Source: Methanosarcina barkeri MS
GTDB lineage: Archaea; Halobacteriota; Methanosarcinia; Methanosarcinales; Methanosarcinaceae
Assembly (NCBI RefSeq): GCF_000970025.1
Contig: NZ_CP009528.1
Span: 4,203,168 to 4,267,167 of the forward strand
Direction: 5' to 3'
DNA length: 64,000 bases
The notes under the pieces are model-generated. The model made no database searches, had not been told where the DNA came from, and was given only the letters and a program-made list of their open reading frames with translations. Below are positions 1-9,089 of this stretch, piece after piece. Both the position numbers and the translations under genes were made by a program. Position 1 is the first letter of the stretch, and each line of letters begins with the position of its first letter.

Positions 1-273
1 AAAAAAATCTGCGATCTGGCTCTTGATTTTGCAGATGTGGAAATCCGGAGTATCAGGGTAGGGAAATTCTCAAAATCAGCAGGAATGACTCTTGGGGAAC
101 TCAATCTTCGGAAGAACTATGGAGTGTCCGCACTTGCAATCTCACGTAGTCATAAAATCATTCCCGGACCGGAAGCTGAGACTGAAATTCTCGCGGATGA
201 TATTCTGCTTGTGATCAGCCCACCTGAAAATGTTGAGGAAGTTAGAAAGCTTTTCGAGGACGGTGCGGAATAA
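1..273 (+). CDS. RCK C-terminal (TrkA_C) domain protein, 3' end only
   Basis: The frame is open from base 1, so this is the C-terminal part of a longer gene that begins outside the window; a GTG at 37 is inside the frame and is not taken as the start. The 90 visible residues have the pattern of a TrkA_C/RCK_C domain (SAGMTLGELNLRKNYGVSAL, then GPEAETEILADDILLVI). Such domains bind small ligands and regulate K+ channels, Trk/Ktr uptake systems or cation antiporters from the cytoplasmic side. The next genes downstream are DUF1538 membrane proteins, which fits an ion-homeostasis locus, although 245 bp of AT-rich DNA separate them. Which transporter it regulates cannot be seen. Confidence 0.75.
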   Translation, partial: KKICDLALDFADVEIRSIRVGKFSKSAGMTLGELNLRKNYGVSALAISRSHKIIPGPEAETEILADDILLVISPPENVEEVRKLFEDGAE

Positions 274-518
274 AGAGAAGTTCCATTTTGTTATTTATAA
301 TGAGAGAGTTTATAATGAAAGATTTAACTTAGCTATAATGTTTACATACTTATAGTAACTATATTGTTAATGCTTATATTCTAAAATTTTTGGGGTCAAA
401 AGTACTTGAATACTCACAAGTGGCAGATTTAGAATTTAGTGTTTATTTTTATATTTATTTAAACATTTTTATTTGCTCGCTTAATTAAGTGCTTATTTAT
501 CTATCTGGTGGAACTTTC

Positions 519-1211
519 ATGATGCGTGATGTTAAAGAAACTTTTCAGGAAGTCGTCCAAGCTATATTTCCTTTAACACTTGTAGTCGTGTTACTGTTGC
601 TTGTGTTCGTCGGTATAGGCCTGGATGATCTGATCTCCTTTTTGATAGCTACAGTGCTAACTGTAATCGGAATGACCTTTTTTCTAACCGGGGTTAAGCT
701 GAGTATGCTTCCTATAGGTGAGGCAATAGGAGCTGATTTGCCTAAGCACAGCTCACTGGCTTTTATCGCAGTGATGGTGTTTCTACTCTCGTCCTTTGTA
801 GCTGTAGCGGAACCTAATGTAAGTGTTTTAATTAGCATGATAAACTCAGCTTTACAAGGGAGTATAGATAACAATTTACTGATAATTTCTATATCCTTTG
901 GAGTAGGTTTTCTTATGGTTATTTCCGTCCTGAGAATAATCTTTGGATTTCCGATCAAATATCTGTTTGCAGGAAGTTATTCAATCATACTCATGCTGTC
1001 TTTCTTTGTACCTGCTGATTATCTGGCAATTGCCTTTGATTCCGGAAGTGTGACTACAGGAGCAATGATTGTGCCTGTGATTATTGGCCTTGGAGTCGGG
1101 ATAGCTTCAGTATTGCAAGATAGATCTGAACTTGATGGTTTTGGACTTATCGGCCTAGCGACTATAGGTCCCATATTGAGTCTCATGCTACTGGGGGTTC
1201 TGTCTTCATGA
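519..1211 (+). CDS. DUF1538 membrane protein, UmpA-like (copy 1)
   Basis: About 230 residues with six or seven hydrophobic segments. The DUF1538 hallmarks are an Ala-Glu-Pro motif in the middle (VAVAEPNVSVL) and a late FDSGSVTTGAMIVP motif. ATG 519 is preferred over GTG 489 because GGTGGA lies about 7 bases upstream and the start then aligns with copy 2. Paired DUF1538 proteins (UmpAB) from a halophilic Halomonas have been reported as a two-component Na+(Li+,K+)/H+ antiporter; that role here is transferred by family. It overlaps the next gene by 4 bp (ATGA), as expected for subunits made together. The second motif carries Ser where copy 2 has Ala-Gly (FDSGS against FDAGG), so substrate handling may differ. 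Confidence 0.8.
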   Translation: MMRDVKETFQEVVQAIFPLTLVVVLLLLVFVGIGLDDLISFLIATVLTVIGMTFFLTGVKLSMLPIGEAIGADLPKHSSLAFIAVMVFLLSSFVAVAEPNVSVLISMINSALQGSIDNNLLIISISFGVGFLMVISVLRIIFGFPIKYLFAGSYSIILMLSFFVPADYLAIAFDSGSVTTGAMIVPVIIGLGVGIASVLQDRSELDGFGLIGLATIGPILSLMLLGVLSS

Positions 1212-1936
1212 GTTTAGAAATTACGGGATTTTGGCTCGTGTTTTTTGAAGTTATCCAATCAATTGCTCCTCTAATAATTTTCTTCACATCCCTTCAGATA
1301 TTATATTTAAAGCTGCCATTATCACAATTAGTAAGACTTTATATAGGGCTAGCCTTCACTGCATTTGGTATGATCTTATTTCTTCATGGAGTCAATAACG
1401 GATTTCTCCCTGCAGGAACGAAGATAGGGGAGTTCTTTGGCGATTCTAAGAAGAACTTTTTAATTCCTCTAGGTTTTGTTCTTGGTTTACTTGCTGCTTT
1501 TGCGGAACCTTCTGTAAGAGTATTGTGTTATCAGGTTGAGGAATCTTCCAGTGGCTATATAAGATCAAATCTTATGCTCTATATGCTTTCCTTCGCAGTT
1601 GCTATGTTGTCTGCGATTTCAATGGTAAAAATTGTCTATAAGATACCTTTCATATACATAATAGTTCCAGGTTATTTATTTGTCCTTATTCTGTTATGGC
1701 TTTGTGACAAAGATTTTGTGGGTATTGCATTCGACGCAGGAGGAGCTGTAACAGGTCCGATGGCTGTGTCTTTTCTGATGTCAATGGCTGTAGGAGTGGC
1801 TACATCATACGAGGGGACAGATCCTGTCGCAGACGGCTTTGGCCTGATTGCGATGATAGCACTGGCGCCCATCATTTTCGTTATGCTTCTGGGTGTTTAC
1901 ATAAGATTTAACGGAGGTAGAGAGAGTGTGCAATGA
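1208..1936 (+). CDS. DUF1538 membrane protein, UmpB-like (copy 1)
   Basis: This is the second half of the DUF1538 pair, 242 residues, all-helical and hydrophobic. It has the family motifs AAFAEPSVRVLCYQVEESS and FDAGGAVTGPMAVSF. It starts within the stop of the previous gene (ATGA overlap) and ends inside the start region of the P-II-like gene, so the three genes are tightly coupled. By family it would form a membrane complex with the preceding protein for monovalent cation/proton exchange. The paired motifs in both subunits suggest an inverted or pseudo-symmetric pore, but that is inference. Confidence 0.8.
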   Translation: MSLEITGFWLVFFEVIQSIAPLIIFFTSLQILYLKLPLSQLVRLYIGLAFTAFGMILFLHGVNNGFLPAGTKIGEFFGDSKKNFLIPLGFVLGLLAAFAEPSVRVLCYQVEESSSGYIRSNLMLYMLSFAVAMLSAISMVKIVYKIPFIYIIVPGYLFVLILLWLCDKDFVGIAFDAGGAVTGPMAVSFLMSMAVGVATSYEGTDPVADGFGLIAMIALAPIIFVMLLGVYIRFNGGRESVQ

Positions 1937-2279
1937 GAAAGATTTTGTATTAATAGTCACAATTGTAAAAAAAGGCTGGGGCGATGAGGTAATTAAGGCT
2001 TCAAGAAAAGCCGGTGCCCATGGCGGAACAATCTTATTTGGTCGCGGTACAGGAGTTCATGAGAATAAAAGTATTCTTGGCTTAATGATCGAACCAGAAA
2101 AGGAAATCGTCCTCACAGTAGCTGAATCGACAATTGAGGATAAAATCAAAAATAGTATTATTGAGGCTGTAAACCTCAACGAACCCGGAAAAGGGATTGG
2201 GTTTGTAGTTTCTCTGGATAAAGTATTTGGAATTTGTCATCCACTTTATGATATGTTGCACTCTAACAGAGAAATATGA
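1926..2279 (+). CDS. P-II-like regulatory protein linked to DUF1538 transporter
   Basis: 117 residues with a P-II (ferredoxin-like) layout: an opening strand (LIVTIVKKGWGDEVIKASRK), a glycine-rich stretch (AGAHGGTILFGRG), a variable T-loop region and a late GKGIGFVVSLDKVFGI stretch matching the B/C-loop area. The start is GTG 1926, supported by GGAGGT at 1913-1918; it overlaps the upstream gene by 11 bp. P-II family proteins are trimeric sensors of nucleotides and other small ligands that often bind a membrane transporter encoded beside them. Here the partner is most simply the DUF1538 pair. It is not a GlnB/GlnK close relative: the usual uridylylation Tyr context is absent. The ligand is unknown. 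Confidence 0.7.
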   Translation: MCNEKDFVLIVTIVKKGWGDEVIKASRKAGAHGGTILFGRGTGVHENKSILGLMIEPEKEIVLTVAESTIEDKIKNSIIEAVNLNEPGKGIGFVVSLDKVFGICHPLYDMLHSNREI

Positions 2280-2894
2280 GTAACTCCACTTAGGAAATTA
2301 TGAATGTTCCTATCTGGAGACTTTCAAGTTTGAATTTAACTTAAAAACTTATTTTTTTCGTTAGATCTGGTTGACATTTGCTATTCTCAATAGTGATAAT
2401 TTTAAACAATGAAAATTAGCCGTTACCACGGTTAAAAGAGAAATAGCATAACAATGAGGTCTGTTAAGGATTATTTTAAAATCAAGGAGTAGAAAAAGTA
2501 AATTTACTTGCTATCTATATTTTATTTAGACGGAGACTTGTGCTCAAAGAGTATTATATAATATTAGTCATATAATTAATTGGGGAATTGGCAATTAAGA
2601 TTCAGATATGAAATCTACGATTTAAACCAGATGTCTAAAGCTGAAATAGGAAATTTAAAAATCCTTGTAGAAAATAGAATTTCTAAATTCATAATATATT
2701 AAGATTAATGAATATATATAGACATGTAAATACAATGGATCGTCTGCTCTTTCAACTTAACAACGTGGCGAAGATACTTCACCAGTTTAGCAATAATTGA
2801 TATTTTCAATATGTCTCATTGATGAAATTTACCTTAAACAGCTCAGATCTGTAATTTGTAAAGTAAATTCTATCTATTGCGGAGGGAAATTTTT
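2280..2894. other. AT-rich intergenic region between the two DUF1538 operon copies
   Basis: No convincing gene. A possible 40-codon frame opening with TTG near 2580 has no clear ribosome binding site and resembles nothing I know. The promoter of the second operon copy should lie in the right half. The left part follows the intact P-II-like gene. Confidence 0.5.
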
Positions 2895-3590
2895 ATGATA
2901 TGTGATATTAAAGAGACTATTATTGAAGTTGTGCAGGCAGTATTTCCTTTAACGCTTGCAATACTTTTGCTCATGCTGACATTAGTTGGTACTAGTTTGA
3001 ACCAGCTTGCATCTTTTTTGACGAGCATATTACTTATCTCACTGGGAATGATTTTTTTTCTTGTAGGCGTTAAGATTGGTATACTTCCAATGGGTGAGGC
3101 AATAGGAGCTGATTTGCCCAAGCATAATTCACTTGCTTTTATTGCAATAGTAGTCTTCCTACTCTCGTTTCTAACAACCATTGCGGAGCCTGATGTAAGA
3201 GTTTTAAGTAACATGGTTAATTTAGTTTCACAGGGCAGTATAGATAGTAATATGATAATAATCTCTATAGCCTTTGGAGTTGGCTTGTTTGTAGTTATTT
3301 CTATTTTCAGAACAATTTATGGAATTCCAATCAGGTATCTGTTTGCAGCAGGCTATCTAATTATACTCGCGCTGTCATTTTTTGTACCGAGTGAATACCT
3401 GGCAATCGCTTTCGATGCAGGAGGTGTGACCACAGGGTCTATAACTGTACCTGTTATTATGGCTCTTGGAATCGGAATAGTTGCAGTATTACAAAAGAAG
3501 TCTGAACTTTCAGATAATTTCGGAATCATGGGATTAGCTTCCATGGGCCCTGTAGTTATTGTAATGTTGCTGGGGGTTCTGTCTTCATGA
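2895..3590 (+). CDS. DUF1538 membrane protein, UmpA-like (copy 2)
   Basis: 231 residues from ATG 2895, which has a strong GGAGGG ribosome binding site at 2881-2886. It is a clear paralogue of the protein at 519-1211, with the same block order (DVKET/DIKET, then MGEAIGADLPKH and AEPDVRVL). It keeps the standard FDAGGVTTGSITVP motif that copy 1 has altered. The 4-bp ATGA overlap with the next gene is preserved. The role is the same as in copy 1: by family, one half of a putative cation/proton antiporter in the cytoplasmic membrane. Confidence 0.8.
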   Translation: MICDIKETIIEVVQAVFPLTLAILLLMLTLVGTSLNQLASFLTSILLISLGMIFFLVGVKIGILPMGEAIGADLPKHNSLAFIAIVVFLLSFLTTIAEPDVRVLSNMVNLVSQGSIDSNMIIISIAFGVGLFVVISIFRTIYGIPIRYLFAAGYLIILALSFFVPSEYLAIAFDAGGVTTGSITVPVIMALGIGIVAVLQKKSELSDNFGIMGLASMGPVVIVMLLGVLSS

Positions 3591-4318
3591 ACTCAGTTAC
3601 AGAGGGAATCTCGCCTGTATTCTTTGAAGTTATTCAGTCACTTGTCCCTCTTGTAATTTTTTTTGCTCTATTTCAAAAAGCACATTTAAAGCTTCCGTTT
3701 TCACAATTAATAAAACTGTATACCGGATTAATTTTAGCCGGATTTGGAATAGTATTATTTCTTTATGGCGTATACAGTGGCTTTTTTCCTATAGGAAGAG
3801 AGATTGGTGAATTTTTCGGCAATTCCGACAAAAAAAACATTTTAATACCGATAGGTTTCGTGCTTGGATTCCTTTCAACTTTTGCAGAGCCTGTTGTAAG
3901 GGTATTATGTTACCAGATTGAAGAGTCTTCCAATGGTTATATAAGATCAAAACTTATGCTTTATGTTCTTTCCTCTGGAATTGCTGTGTTCGTTGCCATT
4001 GCAATGGCAAAAATAATTTATGGAATCCCTTTTCTGTATATAATAGTCCCAGGTTATCTATTCGTATTTGTTTTATTATGGTTTTGCGACAAAGATTTCA
4101 TAAGTATAGCATTCGATGCAGGTGGAGTTGCAACAGGCTCTATGGCTGTAACATTTCTCACATCAATGACCGTCGGACTAGCATCTGCACATGAAGGTGT
4201 AGATGCAATTGCAGACGGTTTCGGCTTAATTGGAATGATGGCACTTGCACCCGTTATTTTTGTTATGTTTCTGGGCATTTATATAAAATATAATGAAGAT
4301 AAAAAAGATATTCAATGA
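3587..4318 (+). CDS. DUF1538 membrane protein, UmpB-like (copy 2)
   Basis: 243 residues, paralogue of the protein at 1208-1936, with STFAEPVVRVLCYQIEESS and FDAGGVATGSMAVTF. It starts inside the stop codon of its partner. The gene that should follow, the P-II-like regulator, is present only as a decayed remnant immediately downstream. If this second pair still works it must do so without its own regulator, or share the one from copy 1. Confidence 0.8.
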   Translation: MNSVTEGISPVFFEVIQSLVPLVIFFALFQKAHLKLPFSQLIKLYTGLILAGFGIVLFLYGVYSGFFPIGREIGEFFGNSDKKNILIPIGFVLGFLSTFAEPVVRVLCYQIEESSNGYIRSKLMLYVLSSGIAVFVAIAMAKIIYGIPFLYIIVPGYLFVFVLLWFCDKDFISIAFDAGGVATGSMAVTFLTSMTVGLASAHEGVDAIADGFGLIGMMALAPVIFVMFLGIYIKYNEDKKDIQ

Positions 4319-4660
4319 GAAACTTTGCGTTAATAATTAAAGTTATAAAAAAATTATACAAATTTAACTATTACAGTTTCTCGTAGAAACTTGCACCTTT
4401 CGAGAAATAATATATTATTTGGACTCTATATATCATTCATGAAAATAAAAATATTTTTAGTTTAATATTGAATCTGATAAAAAAATTACTCTTACAATAA
4501 CTAAATCAGATATTGTAGATAATAAATTCTATTACTAAGGCAGCAAAATGAATTCTATTACTAAGGCAGTAAAAATGTTAACAAACCCCCAAATTAGTGT
4601 AGGATCTTTGGTCTGTGTTGATTAACATGGTATTGCTCATACTGTGAGAAAGAGAATTAC
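4319..4660 (+). pseudogene. Decayed P-II-like gene of the second DUF1538 operon
   Basis: Directly after the copy-2 UmpB-like gene the DNA aligns by eye with the intact P-II-like gene at 1926-2279. It shares the opening (GAGAAA..TTTGYRTTAATA), the CATGAAAATAAAAATATTTTTAGTTTAAT block and a late GTAGGATCTTTGGTCTGTGTTGAT block matching the GIGFVVSLDK region. Frame is lost several times and stops are frequent. A 26-bp tandem duplication (4525-4550 repeated from 4551) lies in its 3' half. The remnant shows that the duplicated unit originally contained all three genes. Confidence 0.75.
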
Positions 4661-4820
4661 CACAGTAAAAATCTTATTTATAATCTCTATTCATAATCTC
4701 AGCACTGCTGGAACCTGCAACAAACAATTAAACCAAAATGAACATTCAGAAAAAAAGAAGTTTGAGAAATAAATCGGATAACATTACCGCTTAATAGCAA
4801 TGAAACTTTGAGGCTCTAAA

Positions 4821-5078
4821 ATGTTTAAAGTCCTTATTGACATCCCTGCGCAAGCCTTTTTGAAATCGGCTGATGAAATGACTTACTCCAGAGTCAAAGA
4901 AACTCTTGATGAACTTGTCCTCGATCCGGTCCCACCGCGAGCAAAAAGAATAATTGAGAGTAAGGAAAAGCTTTTCAGACTACGGTCCAGGCATTTAAGG
5001 CTGCTTTATAGAGTCAATTATGAGCACCAGACCCTGGTAGTTATAATTATCGAGCCTGTAAATCGCATGTATCGTTGA
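4821..5078 (+). CDS. RelE/ParE-family toxin, apparently without antitoxin
   Basis: 85 residues with the compact RelE fold pattern: an N-terminal helix pair (QAFLKSADEMTYSRVKETLDEL), a basic central stretch (PPRAKRIIESKEKLFRLRSR), a LRLLYRVNYE strand and a terminal EPVNRMYR. RelE toxins cleave mRNA in the ribosomal A site using basic residues plus an aromatic/Arg C-terminus, all present in outline here. A TGAGG motif sits just upstream of the ATG. No antitoxin-sized frame lies directly upstream or downstream; the only small frame upstream (4737-4793) is 18 codons. It may be a solitary remnant, or neutralised by an unlinked antitoxin. Confidence 0.7.
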   Translation: MFKVLIDIPAQAFLKSADEMTYSRVKETLDELVLDPVPPRAKRIIESKEKLFRLRSRHLRLLYRVNYEHQTLVVIIIEPVNRMYR

Positions 5079-5451
5079 AGAGAGTAAAGATGTAAACTCT
5101 TCTTCCGTTAAGTGTTATAACAGGAAATTAGAAAAAGAATGATCAGGCAAATACAAAATATAATTTCAACCTGTCTTAAGAAATTATCTTGCATAGTTCA
5201 TAATATGCAAGACTACTATAAATTATTTACTCAATATTGACTATTGAAACTCATGGGATTCCAATAAACTGAGATATAGGCATAAATTTTATACATATAT
5301 TCTATTTTTAGGTATCAATAAACTCTAATATTTATTATGATATATTTTTTGAATAGTTAGACCGAAAACATTGGGAATTGCTATTATTTTTATACATCTT
5401 CAAAAAATAATTTTTTTTATTTTTGGAAATTTTTCCAAAAAGTCAGTATAA
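5079..5451. other. AT-rich intergenic region
   Basis: No gene seen. It lies between the 3' ends of two convergent genes. A T-rich run near 5400-5420 could serve in termination of the plus-strand toxin gene. Confidence 0.5.
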
Positions 5452-7529
5452 CTACCTTTTGTTACTTCCTTTTATGTAAAATATAGTTAGCAAACTAACA
5501 ATCCCCCAAATTAGTTCAAATCCTGGAGTTTTTTTGCTTTCTTTTGGAGGAGCGCGGGTCTCTTTTTTCTGCTCAGGCGTCTGCTTAACATTTGCTACTG
5601 CACTCTCATTTTCTTGTTTAAGGCTCTGAGTGTTATTTTCAGGCTGTGTTAAACTGGAATTCATAACAGAAGTTACTGACTGTTCTAAATTGGCTTTTAA
5701 TACCAAAATACCATTATTGGAATCGGCTACATAGATAGTACTGCCGGAAATTGAAACGTCCAAAATTCCCCAGGAAGAACTGAATCCTCCTTCTACAATT
5801 GGAGAAGAGGAATTGCTAATATTAACAATCACAAGACCAGAATTAGCAATATAGGCGTAATTACCTGAAACTGAAATGGCCTTACAAATGCCAATATGGC
5901 GGCTTTCGCTTCCTTTGTGAATTGGAGAAGAGGGATTACTGATATCAAAAATCACAAGACCATCAGAGTCTTCAACTAAATAAGCGTAATTGCCGGAAAC
6001 TGCAACACAGTCAGCATATCCAGTTTCATACTTTCCTTTAAGGGTCGGAGAAGAAGGGGTGCTAATATCAACAACCACAAAACCGTTATCACCAGCAGCT
6101 AAATAGGCGTAATTGCCGGAAACTGCAACACTACAAGCACGTCCGGCAGTATTGTACCTTCCTTTGAGCTTTGGAGAAGAAGGATTGCTGATATCAATAA
6201 TCTCAAGACCTTTATCACCAGCAGCCAAATAGGCGTAATTGCCTGAAACTGCAATATCTTCAGCAGATCCTTCAATAGTGTAGCTTCCTTTGCGAATTGG
6301 AAAGGAAGAATTACTAATATCAACAATCATAAGATCACTAAACTCGGTTACATAGGCATAATTGCCTGAAACTGCAACATCCGTAGAATAATCGTCAGTA
6401 CCAGAGCTTCCTTTAAAAATCGGAGATGAAGGGTTGCTTATATCAATAATCGCAAGACCCAAAATACTATTAGCTACATAGACATAATTGCCTGAAACTT
6501 CTATATTGTCAGCATATCCAACTGTATCGTAGCTTCCTTTAAGGACTGGAGAAGAGGGACGCCTTATATCAATAATCTCAAGACCACGATATGTGGTTAC
6601 GTAGGCGTAATTACCTGAAACTGCTATTCCGTCAGCGTCTAAAGTATTGTAACTTCCTTTGAGAACTGGAGAAAAGGAGTTGCTTATATCAATAACCAAA
6701 AGACCCTTAGTAAAATCGGCCGCATAGGCGTAATTGCCGGAAACTGCAACGCTGTAAATGCTTCCAGAGGTATAGTATTTTCCTTTAAATGTTGGAGAAG
6801 AAGGATTGCTCGTATCAACAATCACAATACCATCATCCCCATCAGCAACGTAGGTATAATTGCCTGAAACTACAGCACTCCAAGCAACTCCATGCCATGG
6901 GTATTGCATTTTCCTTTAAGGATTGGAGAAGAAGGATTGCTAATATCGACAATTAAGAGACCATTATCACCAGCAGCTAAATAGGCGTAATTGCCGGAAA
7001 TTGCCACAGTACGAGCATCTCCAGAAGTATTGTAATTCCCTTTAAAAATTGGGGAAGAAGGATTACTGATATCAATAATGTCAAGACCACTATAATCATC
7101 AGCTACATAGGCGTAACTGCCTGAAATCGCTATACTGCTAGCATAGCCAGGTGTATCGTAGCTTCCTTTAAGAACCGGAGAAGAAGGATTGCTAACATCA
7201 ATAATCACAAGACCGTTATCACCAGAAGCTACATAGGCATAATTGCCGGAAATTTTTACTCCAGATATTAAGTTTTTTGTCATAATCCTACCTACTGAAA
7301 CAGGTGAAGAAGGATTAGCAATATCCAGTATCACAAGATCCTGTCCTTGCCCAATGTAAGCGTAATTGCCAATGACATCAACGGCATCTATAAACCCTCC
7401 GAAATGCCCCACAGGTTTCACTTTACCTTTAGGAACAGATGCTGCCCCAGCAATTGTTACTGCAATTGTTACCAAAAAAGCAACAAATACAAATGGATAA
7501 ATTATTTTTTCTTTATTCCCATAAATCAT
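5452..7529 (-). pseudogene. LVIVD beta-propeller surface protein with PGF-CTERM, split by a 5-bp duplication
   Basis: Two overlapping minus-strand frames form one gene of about 690 codons. An N-terminal signal segment (YPFVFVAFLVTIAVTIAG) is followed by some 13-14 repeats of about 42 residues with the LVIVD pattern (GLVIIDVSNPSSPVLKGSYD, then SGNYAYVA). A Thr/Glu/Lys-rich stalk and a PGF-CTERM tail (PGFELIWGIVSLL plus basic end) follow, so the mature protein would be lipid-anchored by archaeosortase. The frame breaks in repeat 4, where the plus strand reads CCATGCCATGG. Removing one 5-bp copy restores the repeat (KGKCNTHGVAWSAVVSGNY), and the total from 7529 then divides exactly by three. The start is uncertain: ATG 7529 precedes the signal segment but has GGAG only about one base away; ATG 7637 is in frame. 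It may be phase-variable, dead, or a sequencing error. Confidence 0.8.
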
Positions 7530-7953
7530 ACTCCTTTTCCCCAAATGATTGTCCAGATGTACAAAGATGTAGGATTTATTTCCCAATTTGTCCGTTATTA
7601 TCCGTTCAAGACAGGATGCGCTTTTAAGTTGATGCACTATTGAGAAATGAGTCGTATTTTTGCATACATATATGGAAGTTAATTTTTAGACATTTTTAAC
7701 TTCTTTTTAATTATCCTATAATTTCTATTTACTTTGTATTAAAATTTTGTTTTTCTAATTTCCCTTCTATCAACCTTTATCTATGTACTCAGAATAGCCT
7801 TTCGACAACTTAATATAATGTAATGAGATATATACAATATGTAAAGTTTGCATTACATATTGTAATTAAACATAGACATTTATACGTGTACATATACATG
7901 AGTATACTGAGAGAATTCGGCTTTCATTGAAAACCCTTATGGAGGTTCTGTAA
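7530..7953. promoter_or_regulatory. Divergent promoter region
   Basis: About 420 bp between the minus-strand LVIVD gene and the plus-strand DUF2178 gene. It is AT-rich, with several TATA-like stretches (for example ATATACAATATG near 7830). A GGAGG box at about 7940-7944 serves the gene at 7954. The transcription starts cannot be fixed by eye. Confidence 0.4.
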
Positions 7954-8337
7954 ATGAAACATAAGCAGTTCAAAATAATCACCTTTCTTACTACAATGGT
8001 TATGGCAGCTGTAATTAGCTTTTCAATTTTAATAGGAAATCCTGCACTTGCCGTAGCTTCCTTCTTTGGAGGCATAGCTGTTATGTACCTCTCAAAACGC
8101 AGACTGGAAGATATTGTAGAAGATGAGAGAATTCGTCAGATAAGTCAAAAAGCCTCAGGAATTACATTCCAGTTCATAATTCTTAGTTTTGCCATCGGGG
8201 GTGCAGTCCTTATAGCAATGAAGGATACTTATCCGAAATATACGGATTTTGGTTTTTTCATGTCATATGCAGCTTGTACGGGTCTTGTACTCTACTCTAT
8301 CTTTTATATGTATTTTAATATGAAATCAGGAGGCTAA
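7954..8337 (+). CDS. DUF2178-type small membrane protein
   Basis: 127 residues, with GGAGG about 10 bases before the ATG. There are four predicted membrane segments (residues about 10-30, 30-45, 70-88 and 98-118) around a charged cytoplasmic loop, LSKRRLEDIVEDERIRQISQKAS. The DERxxxIxxKA-like loop is typical of DUF2178 proteins, which in archaea and Gram-positives are regularly encoded beside a short HTH regulator, as here. The molecular role of the family is not established; a membrane partner or sensor for the regulator is the usual guess. Confidence 0.7.
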   Translation: MKHKQFKIITFLTTMVMAAVISFSILIGNPALAVASFFGGIAVMYLSKRRLEDIVEDERIRQISQKASGITFQFIILSFAIGGAVLIAMKDTYPKYTDFGFFMSYAACTGLVLYSIFYMYFNMKSGG

Positions 8338-8427
8338 GTTGAAGGTTAGAGTTTACAGGTTTCCAGATTACTGGAGTATCTCATCAGACATCCGTTTACA
8401 CTCGCTTGTGAAGAGATGGAGTTTTCA

Positions 8428-8652
8428 ATGAAAAATAATATGAAAGTTTACAGGGCAATGCAAGATCTTACTCAGGAAAACCTGGCTGAAAAAGTAGGAG
8501 TTACAAGGCAAACCATAAACGCAATTGAAAAAGGTAAATATGATCCCTCGCTTGAACTTGCATTCAAGCTTGCCAGGCTTTTTGGCGTCCGTATTGAGGA
8601 AATTTTCCTCTATGAAGACCGTGAAGTCAGAAGTTCAGAAAGAAAAGGTTGA
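8428..8652 (+). CDS. XRE-family HTH regulator (YozG-like)
   Basis: 74 residues from ATG 8428, chosen because GATGGAG (8415-8421) is well spaced from it; the frame also opens at 8416. The whole protein is a lambda-repressor-type helix-turn-helix: MKVYRAMQDLTQENLAEKVG, VTRQTINAIEKGKYDPSLEL, then LARLFGVRIEEIFLYE. It is a short DNA-binding protein of the kind that pairs with DUF2178 membrane proteins and probably autoregulates the two-gene unit. The 90-bp spacing from the upstream gene suggests co-transcription. Confidence 0.85.
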   Translation: MKNNMKVYRAMQDLTQENLAEKVGVTRQTINAIEKGKYDPSLELAFKLARLFGVRIEEIFLYEDREVRSSERKG

Positions 8653-9089
8653 TTTATTTAATTCTGAGATAAGAATTTACTAATTTAAAATTGAGAAATT
8701 TTAAAAAAATATTTTTTAGATAGTTCTAAGTTTAATTTTTTTCATTGAAAGCTGATTTATGAGATATTTCCAGATAAACCTAACTTTCCTGAATTCTCTG
8801 AACAAGTAAACCCGGAGAAAAGAAAGCCATATAACTAATTTATATTTCCACGAAAACGAGAACTGAGAGCTATTCAGGCTCTCTAGCAAGTAAGCTGATT
8901 TTCCTTTCAAAGATTAACAGTAGTGCACTCCAAAAAACAATTTTAGTTTTTAAATATATTTATAAGAAATGAAAAGATAGTTACAATTAATGGACGTCTG
9001 CAGATGTACAGACCGTCAGCTTTTGTTATCAGAGAAACTAACAGGTAAATAAACAAGTTGTAAAGAAAATAAGCAGGAGAAAAGAATCT
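8653..9089. other. AT-rich intergenic region
   Basis: No supported gene. A minus-strand frame at 8716-8910 has no recognisable features and poor codon character. A GCAGGAGA box at about 9074-9081 belongs to the small gene starting at 9090. Confidence 0.5.

Noticed and set aside
8716-8910. 64-codon minus-strand frame
   Set aside because: No ribosome binding site, no family, low-complexity aromatic/basic composition typical of AT-rich non-coding DNA.
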